Part shown: piece after piece, positions 35,119 through 43,829 of the stretch
Layout of the letters: every line of letters starts with the position of its first letter
How positions within the stretch are numbered: position 1 is the stretch's first letter
Assembly: GCF_001543105.1 (NCBI RefSeq)
Contig: NZ_CP014159.1
Location: forward strand, 248,001-312,000
DNA: 64,000 nt
Direction: 5' to 3'
Source of the DNA: Aerococcus christensenii
Lineage (GTDB): Bacteria; Bacillota; Bacilli; Lactobacillales; Aerococcaceae
The notes under the pieces: generated by a model
What the model was told of the DNA's origin: nothing
Databases searched by the model: none
The model's input: only the letters and a program-made list of their open reading frames with translations
Position numbers and translations under genes: made by a program

Positions 35119-35530
35119 GCTGTCCCTCATTTTTCTTGACGTCTAATCCTATAATCTCAGGAATTGTTCGTTGTTCATGAAGTGCCCATTTTTTTAAGCA
35201 TTCTGACATCTCCAACGTTCCACTGATCCCATACATAGGAAATTCTTTTGCAAGAGCTGATAAGCAGCTAAAGCTGATATCTTCGGCTTGAAAGGAAGGA
35301 TTAATTGAAAGGTAGCGCACAAGAATTGCTTTATTTTCCGAATCCAAATCAAAGCCGATAATAGCAATCACATTATCTGTCTCTTCATCTCGCCAGAGAT
35401 ACACCTGACGCTGATTGGACTTGATCCGTTTCATTTCAAGCGTCAAATCTTCTAATGCCCGATAAGGCGCTAAATAACTTAACAGCCCCATTACAACTTT
35501 TTCATACTTGGCGACATATGGAATGAGCAT
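35111..35530 (-). CDS. ribT: RibT-like GNAT-family protein
   Basis: A 139-residue protein resembling RibT, a GNAT-type acetyltransferase of uncertain substrate that precedes scpA in Bacillus. Seen features are YLAPYRALEDLTLEMK, VIAIIGFDLD, VRYLSINPSFQ and ELMS-like LEMSECLKKW. The rest of the riboflavin operon is absent here, although ribU is 2.4 kb away. It overlaps the scpA start. Catalytic activity is not established for the family. Confidence 0.78.
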   Translation of the reverse strand: MLIPYVAKYEKVVMGLLSYLAPYRALEDLTLEMKRIKSNQRQVYLWRDEETDNVIAIIGFDLDSENKAILVRYLSINPSFQAEDISFSCLSALAKEFPMYGISGTLEMSECLKKWALHEQRTIPEIIGLDVKKNEGQHG

Positions 35531-35648
35531 ACTTCACCTGTCCTTTCTTCGCTTTCCGATTATTAGGTTAGCACAAAAGCTTCTAATTGCCAACGTTTTC
35601 TCCCATTCCCCTTCTAAATTGATAAAGTGTCTCATAGGAAGGAATAAA

Positions 35649-36374
35649 CTATAACTGCTTAAAGATTTCGTTAATGGAGGATTGAAAAACAAGCGCATCT
35701 GGTCGTGGAAGTGGAATTGGCGTTTTGTTGATCACTGCTAAATAAGAACCTTGATAATATTGTAAAAGACTAGCTGCTGGCTGAACCAATAGAGAAGTTC
35801 CTGCCACAATTAATAAATCCGCCGCTTGCAACTCTCTTAAAGCCCCTTCAATGACTTTTTGATTCAATGGTTCTTCATAAAGAACAACATCTGGTCGTAC
35901 AATTTCTTGGTCTTTAGGGCAGCGAGGGATACCCTCTTTGTCCACTTTTAACTGAGGATAAGTATACTCTTCCCCACAAGCTAAACAGTGATTGGTCCAC
36001 ACACTCCCATGCAATTCATAAACCTTTTTACTCCCTGCTCGTTGGTGCAAGCCATCAATATTCTGCGTAATAATTGCGACTCTTTTGCCTTTTTCTTCTA
36101 ATTTTGCCAAATAACGATGGCAAAAATTAGGCTCAGCTTCTGGATGAACTAAGACATTAAAATGAAAGTCAAAAAATTGCTTGGGATGCTTCATAAAAAA
36201 AGAATGAGAAACAATTTCTTCTGGGGAATACTTCCCGCCCGAAGGTTTATTAAAGATACCTGTAGAAGATCGAAAATCAGGAATACCACTTGCAGTAGAG
36301 ACTCCCGCTCCTCCAAAAAAGGCTATCCGATCACTCTCATAAATCATTTCTTTCAATTGTTCAATAGAATCCAT
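35649..36374 (-). CDS. Sir2-family NAD-dependent protein deacylase
   Basis: Sirtuins remove acyl groups from lysine using NAD+. The 241-residue protein has the NAD motifs GGAGVSTASGIPDFRS (about 20-35), ITQNIDGLHQRAG (catalytic His region: HGSVW) and VAGTSLLVQPAA. The zinc module has CLAC, but the second pair reads CPKD instead of CxxC, so the fourth ligand is Asp. GGAGGCGAGG precedes the ATG. It is likely monocistronic; the gene to its right is divergent. Whether it prefers acetyl or longer acyl groups cannot be told. Confidence 0.9.
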   Translation of the reverse strand: MDSIEQLKEMIYESDRIAFFGGAGVSTASGIPDFRSSTGIFNKPSGGKYSPEEIVSHSFFMKHPKQFFDFHFNVLVHPEAEPNFCHRYLAKLEEKGKRVAIITQNIDGLHQRAGSKKVYELHGSVWTNHCLACGEEYTYPQLKVDKEGIPRCPKDQEIVRPDVVLYEEPLNQKVIEGALRELQAADLLIVAGTSLLVQPAASLLQYYQGSYLAVINKTPIPLPRPDALVFQSSINEIFKQL

Positions 36375-36467
36375 ACCCTCGCCTCCTTAATCAGTATTTT
36401 ACCTTATTTCGCTTGAGCATGCCAAAAAATTCTTATCGTTCAAATCTTAGGGAAAACCTTATAAATA

Positions 36468-36476
36468 TGCTATAAT
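36468..36476 (+). promoter_or_regulatory. Extended -10 promoter of the lipoprotein gene
   Basis: TGC followed by TATAAT (36471-36476) gives a perfect extended -10 element. No clear -35 box is seen 17 nt upstream. It lies 43 nt before the lipoprotein ATG. Confidence 0.65.
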
Positions 36477-36518
36477 AATAAAGAAATCTGGCAATCGCCT
36501 GACGAAAGGAATACTACT

Positions 36519-37295
36519 ATGTTAAAGGAAATAAAAAAGGGGCTTAGCTTGGCTATCCTTGCTCTTCTCCTCTTACAATTTGCTGCCTGTTCTTCCATTA
36601 AAAGTACAGATGATCAATTTTTCTCTGACTTATTCAAAACATGGCAAGCAAAACAGGAACTCCTGGCTAAAGACCCTAAGAACGAAAACTATCTCAAAGA
36701 TTCTTTTAATAAAGAATGGGAAATGATGCATAAATACCAAGGGAAAAAATTTAAAGATGACGCCATTGGTCAAAACGCCAACACCTATTTAACAGAACTT
36801 AAAGGGTGTGTGGATACCATCAATCAAGAGGCCTCCATCGAAAATCAAAAAGCTTTTAATGAGCATTATAAGAAACGGATCGCTGCTTTAAAGAATTTAA
36901 AGAAAGATTCTCGGTTTGTGGTCCAAGAAGACCGCTTAGAGGAATTCAATGTTGAAAAGAGTGAAGAGATTATTCAAAAGCAAGCCAAAAATACAGAGGC
37001 TCTTAAACAACTTGAAAAAGATCTCAACGCTGTCAAATTAAAAGTGCAAGCTGAAAGTACCGACTCTCAAGCTGTATATGCCGGTGAAATCACCAACCAC
37101 TCTTCCCATGAATTTAAAAATCTCGGGATCACTTACAAGTTTGTCAATAAGGATAAAGAAGTTTTGGCCACAGATACTTGGCGAATTGACAGTTTCAAGC
37201 CTGGTCAAAAAGCGACCATTAAGATTAAAAATACCGCACCAAAAGATACTGATCATACTCAAATTGAACTAGAAAAGGGGTTAGAGATTAACTAA
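36519..37295 (+). CDS. Lipoprotein with FxLxFxxxDG-like C-terminal domain
   Basis: A 258-residue protein with a short signal peptide and lipobox (LLLQFAAC, Cys at about 25), so it is anchored to the outer face of the membrane. The central part (about 40-175) is helical and charged. The C-terminus (about 180-255, AVYAGEITNHSSHEFKNLGITYKF, DSFKPGQKATIKI) has the beta-rich look of the FxLYD/DUF-type extracytoplasmic domain found in Gram-positive lipoproteins. I do not recognise a specific function. AAAGGA precedes the ATG. Confidence 0.75.
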   Translation: MLKEIKKGLSLAILALLLLQFAACSSIKSTDDQFFSDLFKTWQAKQELLAKDPKNENYLKDSFNKEWEMMHKYQGKKFKDDAIGQNANTYLTELKGCVDTINQEASIENQKAFNEHYKKRIAALKNLKKDSRFVVQEDRLEEFNVEKSEEIIQKQAKNTEALKQLEKDLNAVKLKVQAESTDSQAVYAGEITNHSSHEFKNLGITYKFVNKDKEVLATDTWRIDSFKPGQKATIKIKNTAPKDTDHTQIELEKGLEIN

Positions 37296-37306
37296 TCTCT
37301 AACCCC
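37277..37306. repeat. 14-bp perfect inverted repeat overlapping the lipoprotein stop codon
   Basis: GGGGTTAGAGATTA (37277-37290) and TAATCTCTAACCCC (37293-37306) form a perfect palindrome with only AC between. It covers the last codons and the stop of the lipoprotein gene. No T-run follows it directly. Confidence 0.85.
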
Positions 37307-37313
37307 TAACCAA

Positions 37314-37356
37314 TCAAAAAGCTTTAACCGTTCTTGTGAGCCGTTAAAGCTTTTTT
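37314..37356. terminator. Convergent terminator between lipoprotein and xerD
   Basis: AAAAAGCTTTAAC (37316-37328) pairs with GTTAAAGCTTTTT, with flanking A and T runs on both strands. It serves the two converging genes. Confidence 0.85.
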
Positions 37357-37366
37357 CATTTTCTTA

Positions 37367-38266
37367 CTAAGCTCTAGGAAATGTCTTTTCGTAAGTTGTT
37401 TTCATATGTTGGGAATGAATGTGGGTATAAATTTGCGTGGTGGAAATATCAGAGTGCCCTAACAGCTCTTGAACGACTCTTAAGTCTGCTCCATTCTCTA
37501 AAAGGTGTGTCGCAAAAGAATGTCGTAAAGTGTGCGGGCTAATATTTTTTTGAATTCCTGCGATTTGAAGATACTGTTTCAATTTTTTCCATACGCCTTG
37601 CCTAGATAAGGGACGACCATGATGATTCACAAACAGTCGCCCTTTCGATTGATCTGTTTTGCCTAAGAGTTCGGGGCGAACCTTTTGAATATAAAAAGTT
37701 AACCACTCCATCGCTCCCTCATTCAAAGGGACAATCCGTTCTTTGTTGCCTTTTCCAATAGTCTGGATAAATTGAAGATCTTCATGAAGCTCACTCAAAG
37801 GCAGCATAACGGTTTCACTCACTCTCAGCCCCGTCGCATACATAAATTCCAATAAGGTGCGATCTCTCAGGCCTAGATAAGTTTCCAGATCAGGGGCTTC
37901 TAAAAGGCGATCCACCTCTTCCATAGTTAAAACTTGAGGCAAAGGATGTTTTTTCTTAGGCAAAGCTATATTTTCAACGGGATTTAGAGTCAATTGACCA
38001 TCTAATTTGAGGTAACGAAAGAAGTGCCGCAAAGCCGATAAAAACTGACTCAAGGTTGACGTGGAAAGTCCCGCTTCATTCATTGTCATCAATTGATGAA
38101 TCACATCTTGACGCTGAACCTGATCAAAAGCATGGATGTCTTGTTCTTGAAGACCGACTATAAATTTTTTCAAGACATTTGCATAAGTTTTTATGGTATT
38201 TTCACTTAATCCATTTTCTATGCGAAGAGTATTTAAAAAATCATCCACTATGTCTTGCATCGTCAT
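37367..38266 (-). CDS. xerD: Tyrosine recombinase XerD
   Basis: XerD works at dif to resolve chromosome dimers. The 299-residue protein has the N-terminal SAM-like domain (about 1-88) and the catalytic domain. The catalytic residues are Arg in ATGLRVSE, then HTLRHSFATHLLENGADLRVVQELLGHSDISTTQIYTHI, which supplies His, Arg, His and the nucleophile Tyr. Length and sequence fit XerD better than XerC. It lies 13 nt after cvfB. No integrase accessory genes or mobile element flank it, so it is the housekeeping enzyme. Confidence 0.93.
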   Translation of the reverse strand: MTMQDIVDDFLNTLRIENGLSENTIKTYANVLKKFIVGLQEQDIHAFDQVQRQDVIHQLMTMNEAGLSTSTLSQFLSALRHFFRYLKLDGQLTLNPVENIALPKKKHPLPQVLTMEEVDRLLEAPDLETYLGLRDRTLLEFMYATGLRVSETVMLPLSELHEDLQFIQTIGKGNKERIVPLNEGAMEWLTFYIQKVRPELLGKTDQSKGRLFVNHHGRPLSRQGVWKKLKQYLQIAGIQKNISPHTLRHSFATHLLENGADLRVVQELLGHSDISTTQIYTHIHSQHMKTTYEKTFPRA

Positions 38267-38279
38267 TCAATCGCCCCCA

Positions 38280-39146
38280 CTAATTCACGCGTTGAATTCC
38301 TTTTTCCGTTTGAATCACTTGCTTTTGTTTCAAGAGATGCCCCAAAGCACGCTTAAATTGGGCTTTGCTAATCCCTAAGGCTTGTCGAATAGCTTTAGGG
38401 TCACTTTTATCATTAAAAGGAAGACAACCATCCACTTGTCGGTCCATAAGAGCCAGTAACATCTGAGCATCCTCCGAAATGGCTTCAAAAGACCGAGGTT
38501 TCAAAGATAAGTTGAGATTACCATTTTGTCCGATCCCTATCACCCGCCCCTTAACTTTTTGACCGAGACGAGGTTCCACTTCTCGTTCACTCGGATGAAT
38601 AAAGGCTTGGTAGTAATCCTCCGTTATGGCATAGGTTCCCATTAATTTGGTTGCATAAACAGTCACTTCTTTGATTTGATTCATCCACCGTTTTTTGTTA
38701 CCACGGATTTTAGTCGTTAAATCTTGAAAGACTTCTTGGTCTGCTGGAACTGCCCATTGTCGATCTTTTTTATCAACTATTAACTTTACCAACAAACGGT
38801 CCCCTGACTTAGGCCATAAGTTCTTTTCTCCTGGTAGATCATCTAAAGAAACTACCATATCTTTGTCAGGTAAACCAATCGAAACAAAACAACCAAGTTC
38901 TGGACGGACCTCTGTCACTTCTGCCCATCCATAGCGATTTTGCCGCGCAGAAGGATAAATTTGTGTGGCCTTAGGATGATTCTTTTGATCAAGATAAATA
39001 AACGCCTCACATTGACCGCCAAGTTTTCCTTTTTGGACTAAGCTTTTAGGTAATTGATAAGTTATTCCTTGGTACTGAAAGAAATAATTTCCTGTATTTT
39101 CATCTATAATTTTTCCATTGACAATGGATCCTAGGTCTTTGTTCAT
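38280..39146 (-). CDS. CvfB-family S1-domain RNA-binding protein
   Basis: A 288-residue protein with the CvfB pattern: S1-like modules (about 60-140 and 145-215) and a C-terminal winged-helix part (about 225-285, IRQALGISKAQFKRALGHLLKQKQV). CvfB proteins bind RNA and affect virulence-factor expression in staphylococci. I chose the ATG at 39146 (AAAGGAG 9 nt upstream) over the TTG two codons earlier. It lies in an operon-like pair with xerD. Confidence 0.85.
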   Translation of the reverse strand: MNKDLGSIVNGKIIDENTGNYFFQYQGITYQLPKSLVQKGKLGGQCEAFIYLDQKNHPKATQIYPSARQNRYGWAEVTEVRPELGCFVSIGLPDKDMVVSLDDLPGEKNLWPKSGDRLLVKLIVDKKDRQWAVPADQEVFQDLTTKIRGNKKRWMNQIKEVTVYATKLMGTYAITEDYYQAFIHPSEREVEPRLGQKVKGRVIGIGQNGNLNLSLKPRSFEAISEDAQMLLALMDRQVDGCLPFNDKSDPKAIRQALGISKAQFKRALGHLLKQKQVIQTEKGIQRVN

Positions 39147-39235
39147 GTTCAAAAACTCCTTTAATTCGTATCTTCAGTATACCATATCTTTAAATTTCTC
39201 TTTTGGCTTTCTTCTCACTCCCCATCAATTGCTAA

Positions 39236-39282
39236 CAAAAAAACTTCCAAAAGCAAGAGGTCGTTTCTCCCTTTTAGAAGTT
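39236..39282 (-). terminator. Terminator of the GW/C39 protein gene
   Basis: On the minus strand AACTTCTAAAAG (39271-39282) pairs with CTTTTGGAAGTT (39242-39253), followed by T7. Confidence 0.85.
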
Positions 39283-39316
39283 CTTATTCATTCCAAAAAA
39301 CTAAACCTTTATTCTA

Positions 39317-40807
39317 TTAACTAAAATAAGCGTAGCAAGATTCATCCCCTGGCATTGAGGCAAAATACTTTTCAGGGGTGACAGAATGAATGTGCCCAGA
39401 CAGGCTCACACTAGGATCTCGATACAAAATCCTTTCAATATCCGTTTCCGATTCATTGGCCACATAACCGATACCTACTACCGCATGATCAAAATTTTGT
39501 CCGCCTTTATCATACATCTTATCAAAATTAAAGGTAAGATACACAGGTTTTCCCGCTTGGATACTTTTAATATAATTTAACTTGAACTCTGAAAATTGTG
39601 ACGACATTGGCGTGTATTCGGTCACTTTTTCGAGATGATAGCCCATTTCTCCTGGTTCAGGCGCTTCCTTTCCGATGACATATTGATTCAACACCTTAAT
39701 AGCGTCAGGACTTTCTGTCCCTACATAATCGATACAATTAGTTTGACGCGCTAAAGTAAATTGGTCAACCTGAACTCCCACTGTATCAAGAATCATCGAA
39801 AGGCTAGCAGGAACACAATACCACCATCTTTGAGAAACTTGTGGGCTCACCTCTAACTGTCTACTCGTCAGTCTTTCTTCTAATAAAGCCCGTCGATCCA
39901 ACCAGCCCCATTCATTGAAGTATTGATCAGAAATCAAAACATAGGAGTCACTTTCATCCACTTGGCTGACTACTACTTGTTCACCTAAATGTTGGTCTGA
40001 GTATCCAGATGCTGATAATTGAAATCCAGGGACGCCCCACGGCTTGGTATCAATCGAGTAGCCTTTATTCACAATCTTCGCGTGATAAGGGGTGACACTC
40101 GTTGCTTCGAAATTATGGTCATCCACTTGAACAAATGCTCGCTTATCTAGCCAACCCAAACTTTCTCCCTTTTGAAGGGCTAAAACATAAGCCCGATTTT
40201 CACTTTCCATCACAAGAGTGACCGCTTCATTTAAGTGTTGGTTAGACCAGTCTAAGGTCTTAAAATCGTCCTCTCCCCAAGGCTTAGAATCAAAGGAATA
40301 CCCTTTAGCAACAACCGTATCTTGATAACTCGGTAAAACGAATCCTTTGAAAGCACGTTTATCGATCCATCCTAATTCTTGATTGTTTTTCCAAATATTA
40401 GCATAGTAACCCGACTCATTTTCATAGCGAATCGTCACCACTTGATTTAAATAGTCAGCAGAAGTTCCTACCCCTGCTGATTGAAATCCAGATTCTCCCC
40501 AAGGTTTTGTATCTATGGTGTACCCCGTATGCGTAATTTCTGCCGTATAATATCTTTCAATTCCTTGACTATGATCAACGGTTAATGACTCACCTGTTGC
40601 TCCATGTTTTTCATTTTTGTGCGGAGCAAGTTGCTTTTTCACTAATTGAGTTTTTGAAACTTCCTGATTTTTTTGTGATGAAATGTTCTCTGTTTTACGA
40701 TTGATGTTTGAATCACTTAATACCTGATCCGCTAAAACATCAGGGCAAATGAAAAGTAGTCCTGTCAACATAGCCATTCCACATACGATCTTATTCTTTA
40801 AACGCAC
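39317..40807 (-). CDS. Secreted protein with three GW-type repeats and a C39-like peptidase domain
   Basis: The 496-residue protein begins with a signal peptide ending near VLADQ. Three GW/SH3-like repeats follow (about 88-165, 165-240, 245-320). Each has a YxxDTKPWGxxGF or similar unit and ends in GWxDxRAx. The C-terminal domain (about 330-490) has the papain-like C39 layout: catalytic Cys in WWYCVPASLSMIL, His in FDHAVVGIGY, then Asp in YRDPS. GW repeats bind lipoteichoic acid or wall. I chose the GTG at 40807 (AAAGGTGG 5 nt upstream). Substrate is unknown; wall-associated proteolysis is inferred. Confidence 0.8.
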   Translation of the reverse strand: MRLKNKIVCGMAMLTGLLFICPDVLADQVLSDSNINRKTENISSQKNQEVSKTQLVKKQLAPHKNEKHGATGESLTVDHSQGIERYYTAEITHTGYTIDTKPWGESGFQSAGVGTSADYLNQVVTIRYENESGYYANIWKNNQELGWIDKRAFKGFVLPSYQDTVVAKGYSFDSKPWGEDDFKTLDWSNQHLNEAVTLVMESENRAYVLALQKGESLGWLDKRAFVQVDDHNFEATSVTPYHAKIVNKGYSIDTKPWGVPGFQLSASGYSDQHLGEQVVVSQVDESDSYVLISDQYFNEWGWLDRRALLEERLTSRQLEVSPQVSQRWWYCVPASLSMILDTVGVQVDQFTLARQTNCIDYVGTESPDAIKVLNQYVIGKEAPEPGEMGYHLEKVTEYTPMSSQFSEFKLNYIKSIQAGKPVYLTFNFDKMYDKGGQNFDHAVVGIGYVANESETDIERILYRDPSVSLSGHIHSVTPEKYFASMPGDESCYAYFS

Positions 40808-41016
40808 AGTTACCACCTTTTCTTTATTTTATAAAAATTACTTAACGATATGACTAAAAAGTAACCCTAGGCTTACTCCTAAAAAAAGTCAAACCACTTA
40901 CCTGAAGTCTATACCCCATGATAAATAACGTCAATCTCCCTTCATGATTTCCCTAAAAATATCTCTAAAAAGTCTTACTTCCTACTTAAACTCATTTTTT
41001 ATAAACGCGACTTTCT

Positions 41017-41055
41017 AAAAAAAGGTTCCAATGCCAACTGACGAGCACTGAAACC
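41017..41055 (-). terminator. Terminator of the lysine-riboswitch ABC operon
   Basis: On the minus strand an 11-bp stem (41045-41055 with 41024-41034, including G-T pairs) is followed by T7. It lies 33 nt after the ATPase stop. Confidence 0.85.
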
Positions 41056-41087
41056 TGCTGTTTTCGATGAAGCTTTGCGAACTTTTC

Positions 41088-41831
41088 CTATTTTTCTGAG
41101 AGATATCGCGTCAAGAATTCTTTCGTCCGTTGATGATTTGGATGATTAATGACTTGATCAGGCTCCCCATCTTCGACAATAACTCCCTTATCCATAAAGC
41201 AAATTCGAGAAGAAACATCTCGAGCGAAAGCCATTTCGTGAGTAACTACAATCATAGTTAAGCCTTCATGAGCCAATTCTGTCATGGTTTGTAAAACTTC
41301 CCCTACCATCTCTGGATCGAGAGCTGAGGTAGGTTCATCAAATAGAAGGATCTCTGGATTCATAGATAAAGCACGCGCAATCGCTACTCTTTGTTGTTGT
41401 CCCCCAGATAATTGATCGGGTCTTGCATCACGATAAGGGGCCATACCAACTTTTTCTAAATTTTTCAAAGCAATTTTTTTAGCTTCTTCTTCACTTCGTT
41501 TGAGAATCTTCACTTGTCCAATCATACAATTCTTTAAAACATTCATATTTTTAAAGAGATTAAATTGTTGGAAAACCATCCCCACCTTTGCCCGATAGCT
41601 ATTCTGATCAAAGCCAGGCGTCAGAATAGAACTTCCATGATGGCAAATGTCTCCAGCTGTTGGGGTTTCTAGGAGATTCATACATCTCAAAAGCGTAGAT
41701 TTCCCAGAACCAGAAGACCCAATAATTGAAATCACTTCGCCAGGAGCCACTGTAAAATCAATGTCCTTTAAAACTAAATTATCTCCAAATTTCTTCTCTA
41801 AGTGTTGCACTTCTAAAATTGCATTATTCAT
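41088..41831 (-). CDS. Amino acid ABC transporter ATP-binding protein (GlnQ-type; likely lysine)
   Basis: The 247-residue ATPase of a polar amino acid importer. It has [13 protein letters not shown] (Walker A), the family marker [12 protein letters not shown], signature [15 protein letters not shown], and Walker [14 protein letters not shown], ending in [11 protein letters not shown]. The start overlaps the end of the permease/binding fusion by 8 nt. Sequence alone points to glutamine or polar amino acids. The lysine riboswitch that heads the operon argues that lysine is the substrate. Confidence 0.9.
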   Translation of the reverse strand: MNNAILEVQHLEKKFGDNLVLKDIDFTVAPGEVISIIGSSGSGKSTLLRCMNLLETPTAGDICHHGSSILTPGFDQNSYRAKVGMVFQQFNLFKNMNVLKNCMIGQVKILKRSEEEAKKIALKNLEKVGMAPYRDARPDQLSGGQQQRVAIARALSMNPEILLFDEPTSALDPEMVGEVLQTMTELAHEGLTMIVVTHEMAFARDVSSRICFMDKGVIVEDGEPDQVINHPNHQRTKEFLTRYLSEK

Positions 41832-43449
41832 GAATGTTCACCTCACTTGTTGATGATTGATACACGGTATAATGATCGCTCCCTGACATTTTCTTTTCAA
41901 CGAGACGTAACAAGCGGGTCGTTGCAAAAGTTAATACAAAGTAAATCACAGATACGATAAAGAATGTCTGGAAGGTAAGGTAAGTTTTACCAGCTGCGGA
42001 ACGAGTCACGAAGAATAATTCTGTTACAGCGATAACATTTAACACCGAAGTATCCTTGATATTAATCACAAATTCATTCCCTAAGGCAGGAAGAATACTT
42101 CGAATAGCTTGAGGGAGAACAACAAAAATCATAGTTTGAAGATGGCTCATCCCAATCGCTTTAGCAGCTTCACTCTGTCCATTATCCACACTGATAATGC
42201 CTCCACGAATAACCTCTGCAAGATAAGCTCCAGTGTTAATGGAAACAATCAGAAAAGCAGCCAACATCGCGGACATATCAATATCTAAAAATAGTTTAGA
42301 ACCATAGAAAATTAACATCGCTTGAACCATCATTGGGGTCCCACGGAAAATTTCAATATAAGCTACAATCACAAAATCGAATATTCGATAAATTGCTTGA
42401 ACAATTGCATTTGCTCCATTAATTGGAGTAGAACGATAAATAGCGATCAAAAGTCCGATACAGAAACCGATAAGAGTTGACACCAAAGCAATCACCATGG
42501 TGTTCAAAGCACCCTTCATAAATTGTCCTTTGTAAGTTTTCCAAATACCAGCTACTTCTGACCAGAAGCCTTGACTTTCTCCCCGATTATTGAGGGCCAC
42601 CATTTTGTCCATTAATTGGCTACGATCTTCAGAAGTAAAATTGTTTAAGACTTCATTAATCATAGGAGTTAATGGAGATCCCTTTCTTAAACCAACACAA
42701 GTCTCTGTGGATTGTCCCTTAAGATCAAATCCCTTTCCTTTTTCAAAACGAATAATCTGTAAATCAGAGTTAGCAGCAGTTGCAGCAAGTGCGCTCGGTC
42801 TTTCAGAAACATAACCATCGATTTTCTTACTTAGAACTGAAGAAATCATCGTTGGGAAAGAATCCATTGCTGTTTGTTTGTCTACACCTTCCATTTGATC
42901 AATAAGGCCATAGTGGAAAGTATTTAATTGGGCGGTTATCTTAGCTCCTGGGAAGTCTGCTAAGGAAGTCGCTTTTGCATATTTACTATCCTTACGTGTT
43001 ACCACACAAATTTCAGAATCATAATAACTTCTCGTAAAGTCGATTTGTTCCAAACGTTGAGGTGTTGGGGACATCCCAGCGATAATAGCATCGATCTTTC
43101 CGGATTGTAAAGCAGGTGGAAGACCGTCCCATTCCATCTTTACAACTTCCAATTTTAATCCTAAGGCATCCGCAATACGTTTAGCGGTTTGAACGTCATA
43201 ACCATTTGCGTATTCACCTTTCGCATTAGCGATTTCAACTGCCCCATCTTCCTTTGACGTTTGAGACCAGTTATAGGGAGCATAGTTAGCTTCCATCCCT
43301 ACTCTAAAGACTCCTGGCGTTTCTAAGCCCTTATTCAAGGCTTCAGAATCGACGGCTACCTTCCCTCCTTCTATTGCCAAAACACTAGGTGCAGGAATTA
43401 CTAATGCCATCATCATTAACACGGTGACTAGCCTACGCCATATTCTCAT
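41824..43449 (-). CDS. Fused substrate-binding protein and permease of an amino acid ABC importer (likely lysine)
   Basis: A 541-residue fusion. After a signal-type hydrophobic segment (about 5-24) comes a type 2 periplasmic-binding domain (about 45-290; [47 protein letters not shown]). A permease of the GlnP/HisM type follows (about 310-530; [21 protein letters not shown] and QAEA-type [13 protein letters not shown]). I chose the ATG at 43449 because it has AGAGGG upstream. Fusions of this kind are often labelled glutamine transporters. The L-box upstream points to lysine, as proposed for LysXY-type importers. Confidence 0.88.
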   Translation of the reverse strand: MRIWRRLVTVLMMMALVIPAPSVLAIEGGKVAVDSEALNKGLETPGVFRVGMEANYAPYNWSQTSKEDGAVEIANAKGEYANGYDVQTAKRIADALGLKLEVVKMEWDGLPPALQSGKIDAIIAGMSPTPQRLEQIDFTRSYYDSEICVVTRKDSKYAKATSLADFPGAKITAQLNTFHYGLIDQMEGVDKQTAMDSFPTMISSVLSKKIDGYVSERPSALAATAANSDLQIIRFEKGKGFDLKGQSTETCVGLRKGSPLTPMINEVLNNFTSEDRSQLMDKMVALNNRGESQGFWSEVAGIWKTYKGQFMKGALNTMVIALVSTLIGFCIGLLIAIYRSTPINGANAIVQAIYRIFDFVIVAYIEIFRGTPMMVQAMLIFYGSKLFLDIDMSAMLAAFLIVSINTGAYLAEVIRGGIISVDNGQSEAAKAIGMSHLQTMIFVVLPQAIRSILPALGNEFVINIKDTSVLNVIAVTELFFVTRSAAGKTYLTFQTFFIVSVIYFVLTFATTRLLRLVEKKMSGSDHYTVYQSSTSEVNIHE

Positions 43450-43487
43450 TGCAAAAACCCTCTTTCTTTTCAAAATCTTAGAAATAG

Positions 43488-43519
43488 AAAAAACCTCTAT
43501 TTCTGATCGAAAAGAGGTT
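43488..43519 (-). terminator. Leader terminator before the lysine ABC operon
   Basis: On the minus strand AACCTCT (43513-43519) pairs with AGAGGTT (43492-43498) and a T6 run follows. It lies 38 nt upstream of the coding start. It is the best candidate for the riboswitch-controlled terminator. Confidence 0.65.
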
Positions 43520-43538
43520 CACATTGTTTTTATTTAAA

Positions 43539-43573
43539 ATCCTGTCCTTATTATTTATATGGGGGACAGGATT
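43539..43573 (-). terminator. Second leader hairpin after the lysine riboswitch
   Basis: AATCCTGTCC (43564-43573) and GGACAGGATT (43539-43548) form a perfect 10-bp stem with a 15-nt loop, followed by TTAAAT. It directly follows the aptamer. It could be a terminator or part of the switching platform. Confidence 0.55.
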
Positions 43574-43577
43574 CAAA

Positions 43578-43736
43578 AACTGGATAGTGCTCCACAAATG
43601 TGACAGTCGTATGAATATTCTTCATACGCCCAACCCTTTCATCCGGCGACGAAAGCATTTCGGCGAATTCCCCTTTCCTTATCTTCCTAGCTCCCGCTCA
43701 GATAAGTACTGATGGTTTTCGCGCCTCTATCTCGAT
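43578..43736 (-). ncRNA. Lysine riboswitch (L-box)
   Basis: The minus-strand sequence shows the L-box landmarks in order: ATAGAGGCGCGAA near the start, AGTA, GGAAAGGGGAA, TCGCCGAA, a central hairpin, and ACTGTCA. It ends in TTTGTGGAGCACTATCC, where CTATC pairs with the opening GATAG. It heads the fused ABC importer. When lysine is plentiful it should reduce transcription. The exact alternative pairings of the two downstream hairpins were not resolved. Confidence 0.92.
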
Positions 43737-43744
43737 ATGTTTAT

Positions 43745-43773
43745 AATATAAAGTATTTTTGTTTTAAACGCAA
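43745..43773 (-). promoter_or_regulatory. Promoter of the lysine-riboswitch operon
   Basis: On the minus strand TTGCGT (43768-43773), a 17-nt spacer and TATATT (43745-43750) lie just before the aptamer. Confidence 0.75.
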
Positions 43774-43829
43774 GTCTTTTTTTTAACTTTTTTGATAAAA
43801 ACGCTTTCATTCAATCCATATATCTTTAC

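Noticed and set aside
37367..38266. Tyrosine recombinase as part of a mobile element
   Set aside because: Sequence is XerD-like and it is paired with cvfB; there are no attachment repeats, excisionase or phage genes.
43474..43829. T-box or glutamine riboswitch before the fused ABC gene
   Set aside because: The conserved segments match the lysine L-box in order; no T-box core is seen.
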